DNA of 11,698 bases from Bradyrhizobium sp. (GCA_028290305.1 JAQGKC010000119.1:1-11698); one strand, 5' to 3'. Counted from the first letter of the stretch, positions 1-6,614 are shown. Notes: generated by a model from the sequence alone, not told the origin. Translations and numbers: made by a program.

Positions 1-308
1 GTCATGCCGGGAAACAGCCGGATGTTCTGAAAGGTGCGGGCGACCTTGGCCTGTTTGGAAATCCGGAAATCGTTCAACCGCTCGAGCTGGATTTCCTTAC
101 CGGTATCATGCGTCAGCCGCATGGTGCCTGATGTCGGCTTGTAGAAACCGGTGATGCAGTTGAAGACAGTGGTCTTGCCGGCGCCGTTCGGCCCAATCAG
201 GGCGGTGATCTCGCGCCGCTTCGCGCCAAACGACAGATCGTTGACGGCGACGATGCCGCCGAAGCGCATCGACAGATGATCGACGGCAAGAATAAGGGAG
301 CCGCTCAT
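1..308 (-). CDS. livG: Branched-chain amino acid ABC transporter ATP-binding protein LivG, C-terminus cut by the window edge
   Basis: This is the N-terminal 102 residues of an ABC ATPase that powers uptake of branched-chain amino acids or related substrates (the LivG/HAAT family) from the cytoplasmic face of the inner membrane. The reverse strand reads MSGSLILAVDHLSMRFGGIV, then a Walker A motif GPNGAGKTT at residues 39-47 followed by VFNCITGFYKPTSG, and the Q-loop TFQNIRLFPG at 92-101. The signature, Walker B and switch His lie beyond the left edge, so completeness cannot be judged. The ATG at 308-306 overlaps the TGA stop of livM in an ATGA arrangement, which implies translational coupling in a livH-livM-livG operon. 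The long insert between Walker A and the Q-loop (residues 62-91) is typical of LivG rather than LivF. Confidence 0.95.
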   Translation of the reverse strand, partial: MSGSLILAVDHLSMRFGGIVAVNDLSFGAKRREITALIGPNGAGKTTVFNCITGFYKPTSGTMRLTHDTGKEIQLERLNDFRISKQAKVARTFQNIRLFPGM

Positions 309-1642
309 CCGTGTCCCTCTTTGACTAGGTCGGACGAGATCGCGTGGCTGTGCCGCAGGAAGACCGTCGGAGCGCGGTGGCCGATCAGGCCGCGCGGCCG
401 CCAGATCATCAACAGCACCATCGCGACGCCGAACACCAGCATGCGATATTGCTCGAAACCGCGAAACAGTTCGAAGCCGCCGATCATGGTCAGCGCGGCG
501 AGCGCAACACCGAGCTGCGACCCCATGCCGCCGAGCACGACGATCGCCAGTACCAGCGCCGACTCCTGGAAGGTGAAGGATTCCGGACTGATGAAACCCT
601 GCCTCGTTGCGAAGAAGGCGCCGGCGAAACCGCCGAACATGGCGCCGGTCGCGAATGCCGTCAGCTTGGTCGTGGTGGTGTTGATGCCGAGCGCGCGGCA
701 GGCGACCTCATCCTCGCGCAACGCTTCCCAGGCACGGCCGATCGGCAGACGTCGCAACCGGATCGTCACCCAGTTGGTGAGCAATGCGAGCGCGAGGATC
801 AGGTAAAACAGAAACACGATGCGGTGGGTCGGCGAGAATTCGATGCCGAGCTTGGCAGCCAGGCCGTCATCGCCCGGCGTCAGCGGAATGCCAAACAAGG
901 TCGGCCGCGGGATGCCGCTGATGCCGTTCGGGCCGCCGGTCAGGCTTTGCCAATTGATGATGACGAGGCGGATGATCTCGCCGAAAGCCAAGGTTACGAT
1001 GGCGAGATAGTCGCCGCGCAACCGTAGCACCGGAAAACCCAGCAGCACGCCCCAGAACGCTGCAAGAATGCCGGCCAGCGGCAGGCAGACCCAGAACGAC
1101 AGACCGAAATTGGTCGCGAGCAGCGCGTAGGAATAGGCGCCGACGGCATAAAACGCGACATAGCCGAGATCGAGCAGCCCGGCGAGGCCGACCACCACGT
1201 TCAGTCCCCATCCCAGCATCACATAGGTCAGCACGAGAATGCCGAGATCGAGGATGTAGCGCTGATCGTAGAAAATCATCGGCACCAGAAAGGTGAAGAT
1301 CAGCAGCACCGGCGCGATAGCGCGGCGCGCGACCGCGAGGCTATTTTGCACCGACGGTGGAACGATCCTGACGGTGCCGACCGGTCCCCACCACTGCCGC
1401 AGCAATTCGACGACGATGCTGCCGCCGAATACGGTGGCGACCATGGCGGCGAGATCGCCGAACCGCGTCCAGTAGATGAGCTGGCCTTCGGGGCCGGCCT
1501 CGGTGCGGATGCCGATCATTAGGGAAAACAGCACCAGTGCGACGAGCGCGCTGATCAACGCCTTCTTGAAGATGAATGCGACGCCCGGGCCGCGCGATAC
1601 CGGCATTGGTTCGGGCGTTTTTGCTGTCACGCCGTCGCCCAT
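305..1642 (-). CDS. livM: Branched-chain amino acid ABC transporter permease LivM
   Basis: This is a 445-aa inner-membrane permease of the BPD_transp_2 (LivM) family, partner of LivH and the ATPases LivG/LivF. Residues 109-420 contain about eight to nine hydrophobic segments, the family motif GLAGLLDLGYVAFYAVGAYS at about 152-171, and the cytoplasmic ATPase-contact loop GRAWEALREDEVACRALGIN near 302-321. There is an N-terminal extension of roughly 100 residues with one or two extra hydrophobic stretches (about 30-46 and 64-78), common in the longer rhizobial LivM proteins. I chose the ATG at 1642-1640: it overlaps the livH stop in a TGATG arrangement. A TTG one codon upstream (1645) would add a single residue. 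The gene ends in an ATGA overlap with livG. The C-terminal tail after residue 420 (IGHRAPTVFLRH...) is hydrophilic. The transported substrate cannot be deduced, because no periplasmic binding protein is in view. Confidence 0.95.
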   Translation of the reverse strand: MGDGVTAKTPEPMPVSRGPGVAFIFKKALISALVALVLFSLMIGIRTEAGPEGQLIYWTRFGDLAAMVATVFGGSIVVELLRQWWGPVGTVRIVPPSVQNSLAVARRAIAPVLLIFTFLVPMIFYDQRYILDLGILVLTYVMLGWGLNVVVGLAGLLDLGYVAFYAVGAYSYALLATNFGLSFWVCLPLAGILAAFWGVLLGFPVLRLRGDYLAIVTLAFGEIIRLVIINWQSLTGGPNGISGIPRPTLFGIPLTPGDDGLAAKLGIEFSPTHRIVFLFYLILALALLTNWVTIRLRRLPIGRAWEALREDEVACRALGINTTTTKLTAFATGAMFGGFAGAFFATRQGFISPESFTFQESALVLAIVVLGGMGSQLGVALAALTMIGGFELFRGFEQYRMLVFGVAMVLLMIWRPRGLIGHRAPTVFLRHSHAISSDLVKEGHG

Positions 1643-2559
1643 CAAACTTTTTCAACTTCGGGCCGGCCCAACAGGCCGGTCGGAAGGAAAATCAGCACGA
1701 TGATCAAAATCGAAAACGCGGCGACGTCCTTGTACTCGACGGAGAAATACGCCGACCACAGCGTCTCGATCAGGCCGATCGCGAGCCCGCCCAGCATCGC
1801 GCCGGGCAGCGAGCCGATGCCGCCGAGCACGGCTGCGGTGAACGCCTTGATGCCGGCGACAAAGCCCATGAAGAAATCCACCAGGCCGTAGTACAAGAGG
1901 TACATCATGCCCGCGACCGCGGCGAGCGCGGCGCCGATCACGAAAGTCATGGAGATGGTGCGGTCGACATCGACGCCGAGCAGCGCCGCCATGGTCTGAT
2001 CCTGTTCGCAGGCGCGCATGTCGCGGCCGAGCCGGGTCCGTGACACCAGCCAGGTGAAGATCGCAAGCAGCACGACAGTGGTGACGACGACGATGATCTG
2101 CACGTTGGACAGCCGCACCACGAAGCCGCCGCTGCCCTCATGCAGCGTGTAGCCACCGGTGATGATCGGCGGCACCGGCTTGACCCGCGCGCCCTGCGCC
2201 ACCTGCGAATAATTCGACAGCACGAACGACATGCCGATCGCCGACAGCATCGGGGCGAGGCGGAACGAGTGCCGCAGCGGCCGGTAGGCGATGCGCTCCA
2301 CGGTCCAGCCATAGAGCGCGGTGATCGCCATCGACACCAAAAGGACGATCAGCAGGATCACCGGAACCACGGTGAGGCCGATCGAGACCAGGATCAGGAA
2401 AGAGATCAGCGCAATAAAACCGCCGATCATGAAGATGTCGCCATGGGCGAAATTGATCATGCCGACGATGCCATAGACCATGGTGTAGCCGATGGCGATC
2501 AGGCCATAGATCGAGCCTAGGACAATGCCGTTGATGAGTTGCTGGGCGAAATAGTCCAT
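1642..2559 (-). CDS. livH: Branched-chain amino acid ABC transporter permease LivH
   Basis: This is a 305-aa inner-membrane permease, the LivH half of the LivHM channel. It shows the family signature GYTMVYGIVGMINFAHGD at about residues 24-41, several long hydrophobic helices (about 45-80, 153-172, 205-223, 282-294), and the ATPase-contact loop GRDMRACEQDQTMAALLGVD at about 178-197. The open frame extends upstream to 2679, but I chose the ATG at 2559 because MDYFAQQLINGIVLGSIYGL is the canonical LivH N-terminus, whereas the upstream 40 residues are charged, unlike the family, and are partly encoded by a palindromic repeat (2576-2623). No good Shine-Dalgarno is seen before 2559. It is the first gene of the minus-strand liv operon visible here and overlaps livM by one base. 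A livK-type binding-protein gene and livF are not in the window. Confidence 0.95.
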   Translation of the reverse strand: MDYFAQQLINGIVLGSIYGLIAIGYTMVYGIVGMINFAHGDIFMIGGFIALISFLILVSIGLTVVPVILLIVLLVSMAITALYGWTVERIAYRPLRHSFRLAPMLSAIGMSFVLSNYSQVAQGARVKPVPPIITGGYTLHEGSGGFVVRLSNVQIIVVVTTVVLLAIFTWLVSRTRLGRDMRACEQDQTMAALLGVDVDRTISMTFVIGAALAAVAGMMYLLYYGLVDFFMGFVAGIKAFTAAVLGGIGSLPGAMLGGLAIGLIETLWSAYFSVEYKDVAAFSILIIVLIFLPTGLLGRPEVEKV

Positions 2560-2883
2560 GCGCTGCCGCTGTTTGGAGCATTTTCCGGCAAAGTGGACCC
2601 GGTTTGCCGTACAGAAAACGCTCGCTTCGATCAATTCCGCGGCGATGGCCCCGGCAGCCGGAACGACGCGTCGTGCCATTTTCTAACAGTGGGAACCGGG
2701 GGCGGCAACAGCGCGAGGCGCCGCCCGAAGGTCTTGTACATAGCTAGTTTGGCCCGGGTTCCGGCGCGCCGCAGTCGCAACAAGCAACTGCCATGCAATG
2801 ATCACGGTGGAACTGGAGTTCCCCTGAAACCAACTGCGCGATTCGTACTTGTCTCTTACTGCGTTCAACAAGGGAGATCCTCG
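2560..2883. other. Intergenic region between divergent livH and the small repeat-protein gene
   Basis: This 324-bp stretch holds no gene that I can support. It separates the minus-strand liv operon from the plus-strand 54-aa gene and must carry promoters for both. Visible structure is a nested palindromic repeat at 2576-2623, a short inverted repeat GGAACT-gg-AGTTCC at 2809-2822, and the Shine-Dalgarno AGGGAG of the small gene at 2871-2876. I could not identify convincing -35/-10 boxes in either direction. Confidence 0.6.
2576..2623. repeat. 48-bp nested palindromic repeat, Bradyrhizobium-type intergenic element
   Basis: The outer arms GAGCATTTTC (2576-2585) and GAAAACGCTC (2614-2623) pair at 9 of 10 positions. 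The directly adjoining inner arms CGGCAAA (2586-2592) and TTTGCCG (2603-2609) pair perfectly around a 10-base loop, leaving a small bulge on the right side only (2610-2613). The core resembles the GCATTTTCCGGxxAAGTGGxxxCCGGTTT element that I recall as widely scattered between genes in Bradyrhizobium and relatives. That resemblance is from memory, whereas the palindrome is read directly. It lies 16 bp upstream of the livH start and would be part of the livH leader RNA if transcription begins farther upstream. Confidence 0.7.
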
Positions 2884-3048
2884 ATGACCAACCAAAACCA
2901 GAATCCGGGCCAGCAGAACCAGAACCCGGGTCAGCAGAACCAGAACCCTGGCCAGAAGCCCGGCCAGCAACAGGGCGGCGGGCAGAAGCCCGGCCAGCAG
3001 CAACAGGATCCGAATCGTCAGGGCCAGAGCCCCAATAAAGATCGCTAG
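2884..3048 (+). CDS. Small Asn/Gln/Pro/Gly-rich repeat protein, function unknown
   Basis: This is a 54-residue, very hydrophilic, low-complexity protein made almost only of N, Q, P, G and K. After MTNQ come three copies of a seven-residue unit NQNPGQ(Q/K) (residues 5-25), then two copies of QKPGQQQ-like sequence separated by GGG, and a charged tail ending NKDR. It has no signal peptide, membrane segment or cysteine, and it is expected to be disordered. The start is well supported: an AGGGAG Shine-Dalgarno at 2871-2876 sits 7 bases before the ATG, and the reading frame is followed by a strong intrinsic terminator at 3080-3106, so it is probably a single-gene transcript. I do not recognise a named family, although similar short NQNPGQ-type proteins occur as hypotheticals in Bradyrhizobium (recollection only). 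An upstream in-frame extension to 2539 is rejected because of this ribosome binding site. Confidence 0.75.
   Translation: MTNQNQNPGQQNQNPGQQNQNPGQKPGQQQGGGQKPGQQQQDPNRQGQSPNKDR
2896..2958 (+). repeat. Three tandem 21-bp repeats inside the small protein gene
   Basis: Three consecutive in-frame 21-bp units encode NQNPGQQ, NQNPGQQ and NQNPGQK at 2896-2916, 2917-2937 and 2938-2958. They differ at only a few positions, mostly synonymous (AAT/AAC, CCG/CCT, GGC/GGT). A second direct repeat beginning CAGAAGCCCGGCCAGCA occurs at 2953-2969 and again at 2983-2999. Such arrays can expand or contract by slippage in multiples of seven codons. Confidence 0.9.
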
Positions 3049-3079
3049 TTCCGAAGCGAACTAAGCGAGAGCAGGAAAG

Positions 3080-3106
3080 TCCCGCCGAAAGGCGGGATTT
3101 TTCTTT
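3080..3106 (+). terminator. Rho-independent terminator after the small protein gene
   Basis: The stem TCCCGCC (3080-3086) pairs perfectly with GGCGGGA (3091-3097) across a GAAA tetraloop, followed directly by TTTTTCTTT (3098-3106). It is 32 bp after the stop codon at 3046-3048. It is the clearest intrinsic terminator in the window. Confidence 0.92.
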
Positions 3107-3276
3107 GTGGGAAAGGGACGTTCACCGGACGACGGGTGGTAGCGGCGGTATGTCAATCCGGCCACCCCGCCGTTAAGGTAAACAAAAGGTTTAAATTGCC
3201 CCTCCCAGTTTAACCGAGTTAGCTCTCCGCAAAACCGCCGCTCCCGCCCGGGACCTGCGGGAAAGCGGGTAGCGAC

Positions 3277-3804
3277 ATGTCCACAAACTGGCGGATCAGT
3301 TCATTCAACGGCGCGCTGCTGGCAGCCTATTTTATTCCGACCTGGACCATCGTCGCCTTCAAGATCATGATTTCCCCGATTCACGGCCTTTATGAGCGGC
3401 CGAATATATCGGTGGCGCTGTTCATCAGCGACCATCTGCAACTGGCGGCGATGGCCACGGTTCGCGTGGCGTGGCTGCTGGCATTGGGCAAGCTCACCGT
3501 CGTCGCTTTTTTTGCGATCTTTCTGGTTTTCATCACCCGCGCCTCGATCCGCAAAGCCGGCGGATGCGATGAAGCGTTGGCGATGGCGCTTGTCATCGGC
3601 AGCGTGATCAGTTTTGCCAGTATGATGATGGCATCGCAGGTAGGCGAGACCGCTGCCCTTAGGCTGCATGCGACCGAACTATTGATGCTGCTCGGCACCG
3701 CGGTTGTGTTGCTGGTCGAACGTCCGGCTGAGCCGCAGACCGACAACAGCGCCACTGCCGATGCTCTATCCCTTCAGCAGCTCCAACTCCTGAACAATGG
3801 CTGA
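3277..3804 (+). CDS. Hypothetical multi-pass membrane protein, 175 aa
   Basis: I do not recognise this protein. It has four or five hydrophobic segments, at about residues 12-31, 56-70, 73-88, 101-120 and 130-147, separated by short loops, so it is most likely an inner-membrane protein. A conserved-looking loop ISPIHGLYERPNISVALFIS (32-51) carries a His and a Glu, and the segment SDHLQLAAMATVRVAWLLAL follows. The C-terminal 28 residues are hydrophilic and Gln/Asn-rich. The ATG at 3277 fits, with only a weak purine stretch upstream. The 170 bp before it, after the terminator at 3106, are locally AT-rich (3173-3215) and presumably hold the promoter. Its last 39 bp overlap the 3' end of pcaC on the opposite strand. 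Third-codon GC content and the lack of frame interruption favour a real gene. Confidence 0.72.
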   Translation: MSTNWRISSFNGALLAAYFIPTWTIVAFKIMISPIHGLYERPNISVALFISDHLQLAAMATVRVAWLLALGKLTVVAFFAIFLVFITRASIRKAGGCDEALAMALVIGSVISFASMMMASQVGETAALRLHATELLMLLGTAVVLLVERPAEPQTDNSATADALSLQQLQLLNNG

Positions 3805-4158
3805 GGCTTCCTTGACGGCATGGTTGGCCGCGGGCACGCCGCAATAGATCGCCTGCTGCAGCAGGATTTCCTTGATGTCGTCAGGCGTGAAGCCGCCTTC
3901 CGCGAGCGCCGCGCGCACGTGAAGGCGGAATTCATCCCACTGACCGAGCGCGACCATGGTGCCGATCACAAGCACGCGCCTGGTGCGCTGGTCGAAATGC
4001 GGCCGGGTCCAGATCTCGCTCCATGCATAGCGCGTGATCAGGTCCTGGAAATCGGTATTGAACGCATTCCGGTTAGCGATCGACTTGTCGACCCAGGCAT
4101 CGCCGAGCACCTGGCGGCGCTGGACCATGCCGTCGTCCCGGTGTTTTTGATCGTCCAT
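3766..4158 (-). CDS. pcaC: 4-carboxymuconolactone decarboxylase
   Basis: PcaC decarboxylates gamma-carboxymuconolactone to beta-ketoadipate enol-lactone in the cytoplasm, in the protocatechuate branch of the beta-ketoadipate pathway. The 130-aa length is standard for a stand-alone PcaC. It has the usual MVQRRQVLGDAWVDK start region (residues 11-25), NAFNTDFQDLITRYAWSEIW (31-50), the EFRLH segment with His80, and QQAIYCGVPAANHA (101-114) with Cys106 and His113, all characteristic of the CMD/AhpD-like fold. The ATG at 4158 is chosen because AGGAGAAAG (plus-strand 4163-4171) is well spaced; starting at Met11 would also leave the core intact. It is the last gene of pcaB-pcaD-pcaC and is separated from pcaD by a palindromic repeat whose outer end touches the Shine-Dalgarno. 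Its 3' end overlaps the convergent membrane-protein gene. Confidence 0.95.
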   Translation of the reverse strand: MDDQKHRDDGMVQRRQVLGDAWVDKSIANRNAFNTDFQDLITRYAWSEIWTRPHFDQRTRRVLVIGTMVALGQWDEFRLHVRAALAEGGFTPDDIKEILLQQAIYCGVPAANHAVKEASAIVQELELLKG

Positions 4159-4171
4159 TTTACTTTCTCCT

Positions 4172-4288
4172 CGTCATTGCGAGGAGCCAACGGGTCCCGC
4201 CTCCGGCGGGCCCGATGATAAACTCCGCGATGAAGCAATCCAGTTCTTCCGTGGGGCGGTGGATTGCTTCGCTTCGCTCGCAATGACG
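4172..4288. repeat. 117-bp palindromic interspersed repeat between pcaD and pcaC
   Basis: The termini CGTCATTGCGAG (4172-4183) and CTCGCAATGACG (4277-4288) are perfect 12-bp inverted repeats. Inside are a second perfect pair, GAAGCAATCCA (4232-4242) with TGGATTGCTTC (4260-4270), and a GC-rich hairpin, GGGTCCCGCC (4192-4201) against GGCGGGCCC (4205-4213), with one bulge. The sequence matches my recollection of an abundant Bradyrhizobium/Rhodopseudomonas intergenic repeat containing CATTGCGAGCGAAGCGAAGC. It encodes no protein and I see no target-site duplication flanking it. It would be transcribed within the pca mRNA and could form a long stem structure between pcaD and pcaC. Confidence 0.88.
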
Positions 4289-4297
4289 CCGTTAGAG

Positions 4298-5080
4298 CTA
4301 GCGTTGCGTCAGGAAACCGACCACGGCGTCGGTGAAGGCGTGTGGCTGTTCGACATTGGAAATATGCGCGGCGTCGAGAATCGTTAAGGCCGCACCGGGA
4401 ATCTGGCTGCGGATGAATTCGCCGGCCGCAACCGGCGTCGCCATGTCATGGCGTCCGGCAATCACCAGCGTCGGGTTTTTGATCTTTGGCAAGAGCGCGC
4501 GCTGATCGAGCGTGCTGAGCGCTTCGCAGCAGGCGAGATAGCCCTGCGCTGGCGTCGCCATCAGCATCGCCTTCATATTCGCTGTGATCTGGGGTTCGCG
4601 TTCCCTGAAGTCCGCGGTCAGCCAGCCCGCGATGACCGTGTCGGCCACTGACGCGATCCCGCCTTCCTTCACCGCCTTGATGCGGTTCAGCCAATTGGTC
4701 GGATCAGGATAGTAGCTGCTGGTGTTGGAGAGAATGATCTTGTCGAACCGCTGCGGCGCGTTGGCGCCGAGCCATTGTCCGACCATGCCGCCCATCGACA
4801 GTCCGCACCAATGCACCTTCTCGATGTTAAGGTCGTCGAGGATCGCGAGCACATCGCGGCCGAAGCGTTCCATCGAATAAGGGCCGGGCGGAACGCTGGA
4901 TTTGCCGTGGCCGCGGCGGTCATAGCGGATCACGCGAAAAAGCTGCGTGAGCGCCTTCATCTGTGGCTCCCACATCTGCAGCGTGCAGCCCAGCGAGTTC
5001 GACAGCATCAGGGTCGGTCCGCCGTCGCGGCCTTCGATGGATGTGTTGAGCAGGCAACCGTCGGCATCGATCATCGGCAT
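4298..5080 (-). CDS. pcaD: 3-oxoadipate enol-lactonase
   Basis: PcaD hydrolyses beta-ketoadipate enol-lactone to beta-ketoadipate, the step where the catechol and protocatechuate branches converge. The 260-aa sequence is a complete alpha/beta hydrolase: the oxyanion region LSNSLGCTLQMWEPQ (26-40), the strand and loop RVIRYDRRGHGKS (49-61), the nucleophile elbow GLSMGG with Ser95, the acid AGRHD with Asp212, and the catalytic His239 in AAHISNVEQP. The cap domain lies at about 125-195. The ATG at 5080 has a GGAGA motif about eight to twelve bases upstream on the minus strand; the alternative Met3 is less well placed. It follows pcaB by 18 bp and so is almost certainly co-transcribed. Other alpha/beta hydrolases share these motifs, but the neighbours pcaB and pcaC make the assignment firm. 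Confidence 0.94.
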   Translation of the reverse strand: MPMIDADGCLLNTSIEGRDGGPTLMLSNSLGCTLQMWEPQMKALTQLFRVIRYDRRGHGKSSVPPGPYSMERFGRDVLAILDDLNIEKVHWCGLSMGGMVGQWLGANAPQRFDKIILSNTSSYYPDPTNWLNRIKAVKEGGIASVADTVIAGWLTADFREREPQITANMKAMLMATPAQGYLACCEALSTLDQRALLPKIKNPTLVIAGRHDMATPVAAGEFIRSQIPGAALTILDAAHISNVEQPHAFTDAVVGFLTQR

Positions 5081-5098
5081 CGGGATTTCTCCGGTAAC

Positions 5099-6454
5099 TT
5101 ATTTTGTGTCGAGCGAAGCGAGCAGCCGGTCGATCAGCTGTTGCGACACGCCCTGATAGGCCATCGGTTCGAACAGGTCTGCAAGTTTTTTGGCGTCGAG
5201 ATGCGCCGTGACCTTCGGATCCTTGGCCAGCACATCCTGCAAATCTTTTTTCTCTGCGACTGCCTTCTTGCCCGCGGCCTCCACCAGATGATGGGCCTCG
5301 CTTTTGCCGATCTTTTCGGCAAGCGCCATCGTCACGGCTTCGGCCATGATCAGCCCGTGAGTAGTGCCGAGATTGACGCGCATGCGCGCCGCATCGACTT
5401 CCAGCCCTTCAGCAATATCGACGATCGCCGTGAGCGCGCCCGATGTGACGAGCAGCAAGCTCGGCAATGTCGGCCATTCCGCGTGCCATGGCCCTGCGCT
5501 GCGCTCGTGATCTTGCACTTGGGCCGCAAAAATCGTCGCCGCCAGGTTGGGCGCCATGGTGGCTGCGGCCAGCGCGGTGGCGGCGGCGACCGGATTGCGC
5601 TTGTGCGGCATGGTCGATGAGCCGCCGCGGCCTTCGCCCGCTGGCTCGAACGCCTCGGCGACATCGGTCTGCATCATCAGCTGGATGTCGCGGGCGATCT
5701 TGCCGCATGTCCCCGCAACGATCGCAAACACGGACGCCGCCTCTGCAATGCGGTCGCGATGGGTGTGCCAGGGCGCATCGGGCAGCGGCAGCTCAAGCTC
5801 CTGCGCAAGTTTCTCCGCGACGAGCCATCCTTTATCGCCGAGCGCCGCCAGCGTGCCCGCGGCGCCGCCGAACTGTAACGCCAGTGCCTCGCTATGCAGT
5901 CGTTGCAACCGGGCGCGAGAACGATGCAGCGCGGCGGCATATTCCGCAAGCTTAAGCCCGAACGGCATCGGCAACGCATGCTGCAGCCAGGTGCGCGCCA
6001 CCATGGCGGTGTTGCGATGCTGCCGCGCGAGTTTGGCGAAGCCTGCGATGGCGCGGTCGATATCGGAAAGCAGCGCGTCGATGGCCGCGCGCAGGGTCAG
6101 CATCGTAGCGGTATCGATCACGTCCTGGCTGGTGGCGCCCCAGTGCACATAGCGCGCGGCATCGGCGTCGGTCTTGGTCACGCTGGCCGTGAGCGCCTTG
6201 ACGAGGGGTATCGCGAGATTGCCGGACTTTGTCGCCGCGTCGGCCAGCGCGGCAAGATCGAACGCCCCGGCCTTGCAGGCGTTGGCGATCGGGCCCGCCG
6301 CGCTTGCGGGGATGACCCCAACGGCCACCTCTGCGCGCGCGAGTGCTGCTTCAAAATCGAGCATGTGCTGAAGGCACGCCACATCGTCGCAGACGGCGCG
6401 CATGGCGGCGCTCGACAGCATGGGGGCGAGCAGGGGCGAAAGGGAAGTGCTCAT
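5099..6454 (-). CDS. pcaB: 3-carboxy-cis,cis-muconate cycloisomerase
   Basis: PcaB converts 3-carboxy-cis,cis-muconate to gamma-carboxymuconolactone in the cytoplasm. The 451-aa protein belongs to the fumarase/aspartase/adenylosuccinate lyase superfamily and shows its conserved regions in order: RYVHWGATSQDVIDTA (101-116), TWLQHALPMPFGLK (155-168), and the superfamily signature GSSTMPHKRNP (278-288). After the signature, QVQDHERSAGPWHAEWPTLP is typical of bacterial PcaB. A C-terminal all-helical domain (about 355-451) completes the expected length. The ATG at 6454 has only a weak AGG upstream. It is the first gene of the pcaBDC transcription unit and diverges from coxG across a 167-bp gap, which should hold its promoter. 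No PcaQ/PcaR-type regulator and no protocatechuate dioxygenase (pcaHG) genes are present in the window. Confidence 0.95.
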   Translation of the reverse strand: MSTSLSPLLAPMLSSAAMRAVCDDVACLQHMLDFEAALARAEVAVGVIPASAAGPIANACKAGAFDLAALADAATKSGNLAIPLVKALTASVTKTDADAARYVHWGATSQDVIDTATMLTLRAAIDALLSDIDRAIAGFAKLARQHRNTAMVARTWLQHALPMPFGLKLAEYAAALHRSRARLQRLHSEALALQFGGAAGTLAALGDKGWLVAEKLAQELELPLPDAPWHTHRDRIAEAASVFAIVAGTCGKIARDIQLMMQTDVAEAFEPAGEGRGGSSTMPHKRNPVAAATALAAATMAPNLAATIFAAQVQDHERSAGPWHAEWPTLPSLLLVTSGALTAIVDIAEGLEVDAARMRVNLGTTHGLIMAEAVTMALAEKIGKSEAHHLVEAAGKKAVAEKKDLQDVLAKDPKVTAHLDAKKLADLFEPMAYQGVSQQLIDRLLASLDTK

Positions 6455-6608
6455 GATGCGCGCGACCTAACCATTCTCGCCTGCCTCTGCCAATCCCAAA
6501 GCGCTCGCGCAAGTCTGTTGCGTTGCGAATATGCATCGCTCGTCCCCCGATGATCCTCTTCCTTTTAGGGCGGCGGTGCTTTACTTGGGGCAAGACGACG
6601 AGCGAACC

Positions 6609-6614
6609 GGGAGG
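6609..6614 (+). promoter_or_regulatory. Ribosome binding site deciding the coxG start
   Basis: GGGAGG at 6609-6614 lies 7 bases upstream of the ATG at 6622. It settles the start of the SRPBCC protein in favour of 6622 over the longer open frame that begins at 6523 in the pcaB-coxG gap. Confidence 0.8.

Noticed and set aside
344..1027. Long plus-strand open frame opposite livM
   Set aside because: Its charged, low-complexity composition is typical of an antisense shadow in GC-rich DNA; livM on the other strand has full family motifs.
2560..2679. A 40-residue N-terminal extension of LivH starting at 2679
   Set aside because: The family start MDYFAQQLING is at 2559. The extension is unlike LivH proteins, has no ribosome binding site, and is partly encoded by a palindromic repeat.
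2809..2834. EcfG-type general stress promoter (GGAAC...CGTT)
   Set aside because: GGAAC is present at 2809, but no CGTT occurs 16-17 bases downstream.
2683..3003. A leucine-rich open frame on the minus strand opposite the mini-protein gene
   Set aside because: Its Leu/Ala/Val repeats are simply the complement of the tandem CAG/CCG/GGC-rich repeats; the plus-strand frame has a ribosome binding site and a terminator.
3173..3215. TTAA half-sites before the 175-aa gene, considered as a CtrA box
   Set aside because: No pair has the required TTAA-N7-TTAA spacing; it is more likely just an AT-rich promoter-like stretch.
4172..4288. Insertion sequence or CRISPR array
   Set aside because: There is no transposase, no target duplication and no regularly spaced direct repeat; the structure is a single palindromic repeat element.
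4775..5620. Long plus-strand open frame opposite pcaD and pcaB
   Set aside because: It spans two well-supported genes on the other strand and shows no recognisable domain; it is a GC-rich shadow frame.
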